DNA from: Oreohelix idahoensis
Taxonomy: Eukaryota; Mollusca; Gastropoda; Stylommatophora; Oreohelicidae
NCBI GenBank assembly: GCA_024509875.1
Contig: JAMPIV010012447.1
Span: 234,501 to 298,500, forward strand
Length of the DNA: 64,000 nucleotides
Direction of reading: 5' to 3'
Part shown: in pieces, positions 54,919-64,000 of the stretch
How positions within the stretch are numbered: the first letter of the stretch is position 1
Layout of the letters: every line of letters begins with the position of its first letter
Notes under the pieces: model-generated
Told to the model about the DNA's origin: nothing
What the model saw: only the letters and a program-made list of their open reading frames with translations
Database searches by the model: none
Position numbers and translations under genes: made by a program

Positions 54919-56313
54919 CATCAGAGTGGAACAAAGGAATAATTGTCAAATTGCCCAAGAAGGGAGATCTTGCAGACTGCAATAATTGGAGAGGAATCAC
55001 TCTTCTCTCAGTTCCCAGCAAAATACTAGGCAGGATAATTAAACAGAGAATTTCAAAGGCAGTAGACCACAAACTGAGGAAAGAACAAGCAGGATTTAGA
55101 AAGAACAGAAGATGTGTAGATCATATATTCACTCTCAGGAACATTATAGAGCAGTGCTCAGAATGGCAAAGACAGCTTTACATTAATTTCGTTGATTTTG
55201 AAAAGGCTTTTGACAGCATACATAGGGACAGTTTATGGAAAATACTGAGGGCTTATGGAATTCCAAGCTGCATAGTGTCAATCATAAAAAACCTCTATGC
55301 CAACTTTACGTGTAGTGTTGGGCAGAGCAACCTAACCTTTGAGGTGAAGACAGGAGTACGACAGGGATGCCCCTTATCAACCACTCTATATTTAACAGTC
55401 ATAGACTGGGTGATGCGCCAGACAACAGAAGGCAGTCCAAGAGGAATAAGATGGACAACATTTTCTACATTGGAAGATCTGGAATATGCAGATGACATTG
55501 TACTACTAGCACATTCACATCAACACATCCAGGAAAAAACGGATAGACTTAATACGTTTAGCCAGCAGGTGGGCTTGAACATCAATTTAAAGAAGTCTGA
55601 GGTCATGACGCTCAATGTGAGCAACCCTGAGCCCATATCAGTAAGGAATCAGCAACTGGTACAGACAGATACCTTCACATACCTAGGAAGCATAGTAAAA
55701 CCAGACGGCGGGGCAGGCAAAGACATCAACATCAGAATGAATAAGGCAAGAACAGCCTTCTTTAGCCTAAACAACATCTGGAAGTCCTCCCAATACAGCA
55801 CAAGCACAAAATTAAGATTATATCAGAGCTGTGTGCTTTCTGTGCTTCTCTATGGTGCGGAATGCTGGAGAGTTACAGAGAAGGAAATGTCGAAACTGTC
55901 CTCTTTTCACACAACATGCCTAAGAAAAATTCACCGAATCTTTTGGCCGAATACCATCACTAACCAAGATCTGCTTACTCGTAGCAAGCAAGAGGACATG
56001 CACACCATCATAGCTGGCAGACGCTGGAGCTGGGTTGGCCATGTCCTCAGAAGAGACCCCGATGCCATCACAAGAACAGCTATGCTTTGGACCCCTGAAG
56101 GAAAACGAAAGAGAGGCCGACCAAAAACAACATGGCGTAGGTCTGTGGAGGCTGAGATGCAAAGAATGAACCAGAGTTGGGGCACTGTACGAAGTATGGC
56201 CACCGACCGAGCAAAGTGGAATCAATTTGTTGTTGCCCTACAAGACGCCACTAGGCGTGATGGCCACTGACTGCTTTGACGGTCGGCGGCTAAGGATCAA
56301 AGAAGAAAAAGAG
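54919..56313 (+). mobile_element. 5'-truncated APE-type LINE with open RT reading frame
   Basis: This 1395-bp LINE insertion is flanked by GAGTGAACA. It begins within the linker just before the RT domain and ends CTAAGGATCAAAGAAGAAAAAGAG without a long poly(A). The endonuclease is missing through 5' truncation. Related minus-strand sequences (53801-54613, 60686-61945) carry the missing upstream part. The unbroken frame suggests a young insertion. Confidence 0.88.
54921..56270 (+). CDS. LINE reverse transcriptase ORF fragment
   Basis: The reading frame is open from the LINE boundary to TGA 56268-56270, about 449 codons. RT blocks in order are NKGIIVKLPKKGD, NNWRGITLLSV, EQAGFRKNR, FVDFEKAFDSI, GVRQGCPLS and the catalytic YADD (about 55488-55499). 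FTYLGSIV, LYGAECWRV and RWSWVGHVLRRDP follow, then GRPKTTWRRSVEAE. Upstream in-frame codons (from 54912, starting with GTG) belong to the flanking DNA and target duplication. There is no natural start, so it is probably untranslated. The catalytic residues look complete. The LINE clade is not assigned. Confidence 0.88.
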   Translation, partial: SEWNKGIIVKLPKKGDLADCNNWRGITLLSVPSKILGRIIKQRISKAVDHKLRKEQAGFRKNRRCVDHIFTLRNIIEQCSEWQRQLYINFVDFEKAFDSIHRDSLWKILRAYGIPSCIVSIIKNLYANFTCSVGQSNLTFEVKTGVRQGCPLSTTLYLTVIDWVMRQTTEGSPRGIRWTTFSTLEDLEYADDIVLLAHSHQHIQEKTDRLNTFSQQVGLNINLKKSEVMTLNVSNPEPISVRNQQLVQTDTFTYLGSIVKPDGGAGKDINIRMNKARTAFFSLNNIWKSSQYSTSTKLRLYQSCVLSVLLYGAECWRVTEKEMSKLSSFHTTCLRKIHRIFWPNTITNQDLLTRSKQEDMHTIIAGRRWSWVGHVLRRDPDAITRTAMLWTPEGKRKRGRPKTTWRRSVEAEMQRMNQSWGTVRSMATDRAKWNQFVVALQDATRRDGH

Positions 56314-56322
56314 GAGTGAACA

Positions 56323-58620
56323 GAGTTTTTAACACCTCTGGTTAACACGTGAACGCGAACAGTCTACGCGGGTTAGAAATCTCGGCAGCACGAAGAGGAA
56401 CGGAGGAGTCTGGCGGTAAAAAGTTGTGAAAAAGAGCTTTGATTCGCGGCCCAAACGCTAAAAGTTCCCGAGAATCAGGAGAGACAAGAAATCTGACATG
56501 GAGCTAACGATTTCCAAAAATTTAATATATAATGAAACATCCTAAAATTCAAGTTGTCAGTCGCTATCAAGAGTTCTGGAATAGTCTAGCGCGCATTTGG
56601 AGTCTTATTTTATTGGATTCCCTATACAAATAACGTGGAGATCTATTCTTAGTTTCTTGATTTGCGGTAAAATATTGTTAGCATTTAAGAGTTTTAACGT
56701 GTTAAGTTCATTATATTTCACTGGATTTTTGTGTTAATCTAAACCTATTAAATAAACCTATAGCAAAGTTCTGCAGATGTAAATTGAAAATGTAACTACC
56801 CGTTATTTCCCGAGTACTAGATGCGTAAAATAATTATAAGACGCTAGGCGATCGAAATTGTTTAATAACAATTTATTTCTATTTCATCTTGTGTAAATCT
56901 TAAGTAATTAACTGTTCATAGCTAGTGTTAAAAGCGATATATTAGCTAGACACTCGTGAAGTTCTTCTTAATATAAATAATTAAATACCTGAGTGATTTT
57001 ACTGGTCTTACCTAAACGGGGGTGTTAGAATATAATTATAGTAAGATTACCTGTTATCTATATTCTCTTTCATATAGGTGATCATACCTTTGCGATCCAA
57101 CGGTTCTTATAAGAGATGCATGGTCAGATGGCTTATGGCATCCCAATTATATGTTCCTAAACATACAAACATTGACAGTAAAAAAAATCTGATGTTGGAG
57201 ACCCTTATAGGTCCACCTTCTCAATCCATGAGAGCGGTTAACTAACCAGAACACTTCAATGTTAAACTGTTTTAAATGTGAAACTGGAACGGGACTATGC
57301 CAGCAGATTTTTTTTGGTCATCTTATTCATATAAAGTTCGTGGCCTGATGAGGCAGAACTTACAGCTCTAACTTTATTTACACAAACCCATATTACAGTA
57401 AATTTTTCGTACCCCCAAATTCTACAGAGAGAATTCACGGGTCATACCCGGCTATTTCCTTCCGAGAACAGCCTGGGAGTAACATTCCGATGTATTTTCA
57501 CATTCACTACGACAGAGAGCGTCATAGCCACTGTAGACTAAACCACTCCGGGGGAAAACATATATTAACTTAGAAATTTCCAGGACAGTGAAACCACCTA
57601 GAAAAAAAAACTTATCTCAAACCAAATACCTGCAGTACGAAGAGGAATACACAGGAACATTATATAATCAACGCACCAATTCAGCGAATCTCAGAAGAAA
57701 AATAGTAATTGCCTAGACGGAGTTTTCTGGGGCTGAACTGGACAAACAATAGGACTTAGCCAAGTCTTAATTGCAAAATGTGTTTAATTAATTCCATGGA
57801 ATGTATGTAGCGTCGGCAGAGGGGTAAGCATAATTGTAGTGAGCTCACTGTATGTATGTAGAGAGTGAAACGGAACGAAAGAATTTATTTCTTAAGTTAC
57901 TACTAATATAACATCTTCTCTTTTATCTATCTCTCACTAAGTCTGAAGGCCCACGGGATAGTTTAAATTAAGGACATATTCTTTATCCGTCCTGACTACT
58001 CCCCACTCCCATTAGCAATCATTGTTCTGCTCTTTTGGGTAAATTACTTCTGTTGGGATCTTCCCTAGTTTTCCATATACCAGAGGGAGGGTTTATGAGA
58101 GTATATTTTCTTTCCCTTATGTAACTGTAATTCACTGATGTAATGATAACTATGTATTGATGTTGTGATCTATTTTCTAACGATATAATAAACGTAATAA
58201 ACCTTAAGCTATTGGCGTTGGTCAAGACCTCCCTGCCATTTATATGTGACCCATAGATTATCTGTTTTCTACGTATGTACGTATTTATGTAACAAAATTG
58301 TTTGTGTGTGCGTACGTGAGTGTAGTGTAATTTGAATCAGTATCAAGAGAGAAAGTGCGTCTCCATTAAAGTGTGTCGTACTAGATAGGCTGGATTTAGA
58401 GTAATTACTCAATCGAAGACCGTATTTTTCTCTTACACCAGTTCTCCTCGTAAACAGGACTAATTCTACACCTTCCTCTCACATAGCTCTCACTATATCA
58501 CTTCTGCTCTGACGGGACCATAAATATCTTAGGCCTATCTATAAAAATTACGACTGTTCCTGAGGGTAAATATATGATCTACTGTCGTGAAGTGACGTCT
58601 GTATCACAACACGAATTCTA
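56323..58620. other. 2.3 kb without recognised features
   Basis: Part of the unidentified insert. It is AT-rich, with a GC-richer patch at 56340-56480. No ORF with a domain, no repeats matching elsewhere in the window. Confidence 0.45.
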
Positions 58621-58674
58621 AGTAACTCTGACCACACCACGCGCCATACATTGTAAGAACTGCAAGATACGCAG

Positions 58675-58914
58675 ACCAATCAGAACGCTCCGTTATGCCG
58701 TGTTTACTACAGCCTTGGATAAATAAAATGGAAGTCCCAATATGTGCAAACAAGTATCGTAGGACAATTAACTATATCATTATGAAAGAAGTGCCATCTG
58801 GAAGAGGCTACCAAAACGATAATAGGGATGTTGCTCTACCCGTAAGTACTAATACTTTTACAAATACTGATATAGGACGGGAGAGATCTCTAGTTGAATG
58901 CTTCGAAGCCTCAG
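58675..58914 (+). promoter_or_regulatory. Possible first exon with upstream CCAAT box
   Basis: GACCAATCAGAACG (about 58675-58688) resembles a CCAAT box. ATG 58695 opens 73 codons, and TCAG|GTTAGT at 58911-58920 fits a splice donor. The deduced peptide has no recognised domain. It lies inside the unidentified insert. A splice to the exon-like ORF at 59881 would not keep that ORF in frame, so the two are not joined here. Confidence 0.2.
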
Positions 58915-59305
58915 GTTAGTCCATTATTTAGCTGTGTAACGTACGCATAGAATAAAATGCATTTAGGAATGAAAAAGGTTATTTACTAGAAATATGTAGG
59001 ATAATACAGGGCGTATTTTAAACTTTAGATGAATAAAGTCGCTCCAGGAATAACTTAGATAAAATCTTAATTGTCCTGATTTGCACAAGAGGCAAAATTT
59101 ACTATATTTTCTGAACTCAAAACACATTCGTTGGGGAAACCACCTCGGACGTTCGAGACCACACTATTTATAGCGCGTGTCTAACAGAATCAGGTCAGTC
59201 ACAATATTTGAAAGCTACAGGCGAGCGGCAAAAGAAAGCAAGTGTTATTGAAAGCGATTTGCCTTCTGTACTTGAAAGCAGACCTTAAACAGCTATTAAC
59301 AGCTC

Positions 59306-59308
<3 letters not shown>

Positions 59309-59336
<28 letters not shown>
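59309..59336. repeat. (TG)n microsatellite
   Basis: A short TG array, followed 20-40 bases later by an AT array (about 59354-59369). Confidence 0.9.
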
Positions 59337-59880
59337 CCTGAGGGTAAGAACGAATATATATATATATAATTATGTGTATTTCTAGTGATTAATCCACCTG
59401 TACGATAGGAAGTGTGTAGGTGTGTTAGAAAATTACAGTGTGTTGCTGGTGAACTTACAGGCTTGTGTGTAATTCTGGAGGCAAAGCCAGCCTTGGGAAA
59501 TATTCAAAATACTTGAGAATGGTGGCCAAAGTGTGTCTGTAAGTTTGGAAATGTATTTAAAGAAGTATTTCTTAATGGAATGAGACACATACCAGGAACA
59601 GAAGGAGGGATGAAAGTAATTGGATTACTGTATAGTTTGATATGTTACTCAGCAGTTTTATTCACAACCAAATTATTGTAGGGAGGCGGATCATGGGAAA
59701 AGGATTATAAATAAGGATGTAGAAGAAATTTATGATCACAGTGAACTAAATTGATTGTTGCTACTATATTATATCTTGTGCATCTGCTAGCACTCTGTCT
59801 GAAACTGTCTATCATCCCCATCTGTGTCATAGAGGGATATTGATAGAAAAATACAGTGATTGCATTTAACTTCGTTTCAG

Positions 59881-60168
59881 GTTTTATCATGTAAAAACCT
59901 GATAAATATAAAAGAGGCATCCCTTACTGAGGTTACGACGGATGCAGTGCCGGTCTCTGTCAGAGGGCCAGACATCTCGTGTGTACCACTTAGAAGAATT
60001 TCATCACAGATTTCTATCCAATATCAGAGGGAGCCATCTTCAGTGACTCAGATGAGTTGCCCACAAAGGCAACTGTCCAGCATATCCCAGTACACCAAAA
60101 ATAAACAGAAACAGTTGTATGATGCAAATAAGCTGTGTATGTCTTCAATCAGAACTGTGACAATATAA
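59881..60168 (+). CDS. Possible terminal exon, function unknown
   Basis: TTGCATTTAACTTCGTTTCAG ends at 59880 and is a good splice acceptor. The following 95 codons are open to TAA 60166-60168, with a Ser/Gln/Thr-rich composition and SQISIQYQREPSSVTQMS in the middle. An AATAAA occurs about 160 bases after the stop (near 60327). No domain is recognised and no partner exon with the right phase was found. It could equally be a chance ORF in the unidentified insert. Confidence 0.22.
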   Translation, partial: VLSCKNLINIKEASLTEVTTDAVPVSVRGPDISCVPLRRISSQISIQYQREPSSVTQMSCPQRQLSSISQYTKNKQKQLYDANKLCMSSIRTVTI

Positions 60169-60685
60169 AATAGTAAATAATCAGAGAGAAACCATCCAAG
60201 CAAGACTTTCTCCATAGTGATAGACATTTCCATTAAGTGAAAGACTTTGTTGAATATTTTATTATTTATTTAATGTTGTCATATCATTTCTTTTAAAACT
60301 TTTCCAACAGAAAAGAGAAACTGTACAAATAAATTGTAAATATTTACCAACAGACTTACTTAAATTCTTTAAGTTAAGTTACATTTCTTGTTGGTGAATT
60401 TAATTAAATAATTACCCCTAGCAGAGTTAATAACAATAATAATTATCATATTAACAGAGGAGGATCTGGAGAGGTAGCAGATAAGGACTCAGAGTATTAC
60501 ATTACCATCTTCTCTGGGAACTTATACAGCTTGACCCTACCTTTGTTGTCTATACACCCTTACTCTTTTCAGAGAAAGGGGGTATTACTGATAAGACCAG
60601 ACTCTTATCTGGCACTATCCTGGTATCACCTGATACCACTTTTTGTCCAGGATACTTATTAATTTCAATAACAACCTACCCTCTC

Positions 60686-61945
60686 GTGACATCTACACAT
60701 CTTCTGTTCTTTTTGAATTCTACTTGCTCTTTCCTCAGTTTAAGGCCTACTGCTTTTGAAATTCTCTGGATAATTACCTTGCTCCGTATTTTATTGGGAA
60801 CTGAGAGGAGAGTAGATCCTCTCCAGTTGTTGCAGTCTGCAAGGTCCCTTTCTTGGGCAATTTGACAATTATTCCTTTATTCTACTGCATTGGCATTGTA
60901 ACTGTTTTCCAGAAGTGCAAATAGTGTTTCTAATAGTTCTGCTAGTTCAGAGTCTGTTTTAAATAACTCATCATTTAAATTGTTGTAACCATGGGGATTT
61001 TCCATTCTTTAACCCTTTGATAGCTGTGATGATTTCTTCCTTTCTCAGAATGTCTGTATTTACGTCTAGAACATTGTCAGCCTCAGGAACATTCAGCTGC
61101 TTCTCTGGTTGTTCTTTATTCAGTGTTTCTCTGAAGTGCTGTGCCCATCTTGTTTCCTTTTCCTGTGCTGTGGTGAGATTTCATTGCTTGTCTCTTACTA
61201 ACGTAATATTGGTTTGCACCAAGTTCTCCGCTGATGGTTTTAGTTATTTTATATACTGTGCTTTGTTCATTTCTCAGTGCTGCCTCTTCTGCCCGTCTTG
61301 CAAGATCATCTAGAAATTTCCTTTTGTTGGCTCGGGTTTGCCGTTTTACTTCCTTGTCAATCTGACTGTACTGCTCGCTTATATATTTCCTTTAACCTGG
61401 GGGAACTTTGCTTCTATTTTCTTTCATTTCATTTCTTTTCTCATCGTTATGGTGTTTAATGTTTCTGGTGTTATCCAATCTTGTCTCTTCCTTTCCTGGA
61501 ATCCCAAGCATGATTTGCTGCTTTCCTTATATATTGTTGAAATGGTGTTGAATTTCTGGTCAACATCATCAGTCGCTGTCTTTCCCTGGCTCTTGGCAAT
61601 TTGATATCGTCTCTTTATATCAACCACAAAAGCTTTTCTGGTAAGAGGGTCCTTAAGTTTGATGATGTCATACCTTTCCCGTTTAATTACAATTGGTCCA
61701 GCAGCTCTGAGTTTCACCTTCAGTTTTGCTACTTCTAAGGGGCGATCACTTCCCACATCTGCACCTCTTATTACTTTCACATCTTGTAATGAGTGTCTCC
61801 CTCTACTATTGATCAAAATTTGGTCTATCTGGTTTCTGTCCCGGCCGTTTGGTGATTCCCATGTTACTTTGTGAATTTCTTTGTGTGGAAAAGGCGTTCC
61901 CCCAATGACCAAATTGCTAATGTTGCAGAAGTTTATTAGTTTATC
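60686..61945 (-). mobile_element. LINE (split copy), 5' half: endonuclease end to RT start
   Basis: An ORF at 61424-61912 (-) encodes the end of an APE-type endonuclease: KVTWESPNGRDRNQIDQILI and VIRGADVGSDRPL. A linker follows. Further left, in broken frames, the RT start appears (GIIVKLP-like, ADCNN, LLSVPNKI, KLRKEQ-like, KNRRCVD). It ends at 60691, where the split occurs, and is continued at 54613. The usual endonuclease histidine after GSD reads Arg-Pro (SDRPL), so the endonuclease would be inactive. Confidence 0.8.
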
Positions 61946-62040
61946 CCTTTTTTCCAGCAGTTCTGAGTTTCACCTCCAGTCTTGCTACTACTAAGTGGTG
62001 ATTGCTTCCCACATCTGCACCTCTTCTTACTTTCACGAGG
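61946..62040 (-). mobile_element. Duplicated LINE endonuclease fragment
   Basis: The minus strand reads a KVRRGADVGSNHHL-like segment and VARLEVKLR. This repeats, in a more canonical form (NHHL), the block already present at about 61690-61790. It is joined directly to the upstream part of the longer copy, so a piece of a second LINE copy or a tandem duplication is present. Confidence 0.6.
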
Positions 62041-62199
62041 ACAACCAATAGGGTAATTGAATATACAGTTTACAATTATAGACACTTTACATATAACTAT
62101 AAACACATCAGGGAATTGAACAGGATATTTCTGTCCACAAATTTAAAAACAAACGTCACCTTCACACCTTGAAAAGTGCATTATTAATATCACTTCTTG

Positions 62200-62840
62200 G
62201 TCACCAAGATCATGCGAATAAATGGAGGAAAGGATAACAAGATTATACTTGAAGAAACAGCTCTACAAGATGTAAAACATACATATATCTTGCCAGCATT
62301 ATAGACGAAGTTGGAGGCACAGAGGAACTTTCATTGCTTTATGAAATATATGGAGATAAAGAGAAATCAAGTCCAACACAAAAATAATAATCTAAAGCTA
62401 AAATATCAAGTTAGTTGGACTGCATGACTCTAAAACAGAACAACAAAAACAACAATGAAGAAGCTACATTCTTTCATTAATTAGAGGTTTTCGCAGAGTA
62501 GAAGGATTGAAATGGTATGACAAGATCAGTAATGTATAACTGATGACAAGAACCAGTCACGTGCCTGTGGAACAAGAGATGAGAAGCGGGCACTTGAGAA
62601 GGATAGCACACACATTGAGTAAACCTGTTTATGGCATTACTAGGTAGTCATTGTTCTTAATTGTGAGAGTTGGAAAATAACAAAATCATTGGAGAACAAG
62701 CTGAATACATTCGAGAACAAATGTCTTAGAAAACTCATGAACATCAGTTGGAAAGAATTCAAGACTAATCGACAAATTGTGCCCGCGTCAGTTGAATGCG
62801 GCACTAGTAGTTATATTGATTTTATGTAGTCAGAGTTAAT
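62200..62840 (+). mobile_element. Decayed LINE remnant
   Basis: The plus strand carries traces of the post-RT domain: a VKHTYILASIIDEVGG-like block near 62275, then NCESWKITKSLENKLNTFE and KCLRKLMNISW at about 62660-62755, with many breaks between. It is probably an older member of the LINE families above. Confidence 0.6.
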
Positions 62841-64000
62841 CCTTCATATGTTGTGGTGGTTCAAGTGCTAACTGGCGTTCCGCCAGAGATCGTAATACTT
62901 GACCTTTTGTTATTTTTTTCAACCCAGGAATGTTCTTCCCTTTGAGTTTGGTGATAAGCAAAACAGTTTCAGCACAACAACGTATATCCACAAGAAATTA
63001 TTGTAAAGTTCCACAAACAGCAATGTAGAAAAATTCAATTAGAGTTTATTGATGTAATTAGACAAACACTGTACATTTCACAATGATGATTGGTTATCCG
63101 ATATGAAAAAAAATATGTAATCCAACTGAATAATATAGGTACATCCATATAGAATAATATATGTATATCCATAAGAATAATTTACTGATTTGTCTACTCA
63201 AAAACTTGTCTTGGTATCCTCAAAGACGAAGTTCTCCTAACGCTATCAGTAAAAATCCTGTAGTCTAAAATCATGGTATCCTTGGAATCATAAGTCCTGA
63301 AATCGCTACCTATCGCCCACAACTCTTCTATTTATACTATTTCTCCTTTTTTCCCGCCTTTTTTTCACACGACCCGTCCTTTTTTTCACACGACACAATA
63401 GTTAACATTTGCACTCCTCTTCTCAGCTTTTCGACCTTTTTGCACACGACAATCTGTTATTTCGACTTTATTTTCACATGTGTGATCTTTTCCAACTTAA
63501 CAATAGGATAAAAAAAACCCAGATCACACAAACATTCATTTCCCACTTTCGCGCTTATAAAACCCATTCATTATTATCTGGGACTGACCTACGTTTACCC
63601 TGTCAGAGCAGTAACGGCAACTGAACTTTGAATGAATACTGCGTTTTGTGTAAAAACGTCTTATTTGCTTTTAAGGTCTGTCATTCTTACATGTAGCATT
63701 TTCTAGCACATATAAATGCTTATCGTGAAGTAGGAGGGACAAAACTAGCGTGAAAGGTCAAGCGGTCACATACGTCCCTGGCCACACAAATGTATCCCAG
63801 AGGGAGACATTTGCGTACTATCAACTAAGTACCTCATGCTAGTGACTGTTATAAACGACTAGGTCTAACCTATTGGTAGTCTCTCTCAGAAAGAAAGAAA
63901 AAAAAAATAAAGTAAAAATAATAATAAATCTTTTGTTCGTAAAACGAGGGATCCCAGTATATTTATAATGCGTAAAACGGGGGATACATAAAATTTGTTG
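62841..64000. other. Right end of window, no recognised features
   Basis: AT-rich, with short repeats of AATATAGGTACATCCATA / AATATATGTATATCCATA near 63130-63170 and of TTTTTTTCACACGAC near 63360-63395. A 71-codon ORF (63409-63624) shows no domain. Confidence 0.45.

Larger units (their letters stand above)
54614..60685. mobile_element. Unidentified 6.1-kb insertion in a LINE
   Basis: This DNA separates the two collinear halves of a minus-strand LINE and is bordered by GTGACA. Its left end is GATGAAAATAGAAG and its right end ACCTACCCTCTC. I found no terminal inverted repeat, no long direct repeat and no transposase or RT of its own. The only recognised coding is the LINE at 54919-56313, which inserted later. 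The left 300 bp contain an AATAAAGC-type signal and a GC-rich block resembling LTR U3/R sequence, but this is not enough to call it. The rest is AT-rich with two weak exon-like ORFs. Confidence 0.4.

Noticed and set aside
54912..54920. Start of the LINE RT ORF at 54912
   Set aside because: That codon is GTG in the flanking target duplication; the LINE itself begins at 54919.

Overview
The window looks like repeat-dense nuclear DNA of an animal, probably an invertebrate. It is AT-rich, has many microsatellites, and is built almost entirely of transposable elements nested in one another. I found no host protein gene, rRNA gene or free tRNA gene that I would defend. The species cannot be named from the sequence. 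The mix of Gmr1-like Ty3/gypsy elements (integrase encoded before reverse transcriptase), several tRNA-derived SINE families, APE-type LINEs, a Helitron and a hAT MITE fits many metazoans.

Layout, left to right. (1) 1-15484: LTR retrotransposon A (+), whose 5' end lies outside the window. It is split at 2626/11704 by a complete, younger LTR retrotransposon B (2627-11703, 817-bp LTRs, target duplication AGACC). The 3' LTR of A is 13083-15484. (2) 15485-22609: LINE debris, a Helitron 3' end with its terminal hairpin (to 16987), tRNA-SINEs, and a 395-bp hAT-type MITE with an 8-bp target duplication. (3) 22610-30728: LTR retrotransposon C (-), a relative of A, inserted into a SINE with target duplication ATCAT. 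(4) 30734-37626: LINE 3' ends and SINEs. (5) 37627-47718: LTR retrotransposon D (-), about 2.4-kb LTRs, target duplication GGGCC, inserted into another SINE. (6) 47724-52770: SINEs, LINE debris and an inverted repeat with arms of about 390 bp. (7) 53021-62840: a TA-flanked MITE carrying a SINE; a LINE (-) split by about 6.1 kb of unidentified DNA flanked by GTGACA; and inside that DNA a 5'-truncated LINE (+) with an open reverse transcriptase ORF and a 9-bp target duplication.

All four LTR elements encode Gag - protease - integrase zinc finger - (integrase core) - integrase C-terminus - reverse transcriptase - RNase H, in that order. B and D keep the D,D,E integrase core. A and C do not. In both, the core is replaced by the same unrelated basic segment of about 134 codons, which stays in frame with the Gag-protease ORF and ends at a homologous stop. 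The RT ORF then restarts in the -1 frame. C nevertheless sits between perfect 5-bp target duplications, so an integrase, presumably supplied in trans, mobilised it. This shared core-replaced lineage is the most unusual thing in the window.

Most breaks in the young elements are single-base indels in homopolymers or dinucleotide runs, so some may be assembly errors rather than decay. All coordinates and comparisons were read by eye; no alignments or searches were run.
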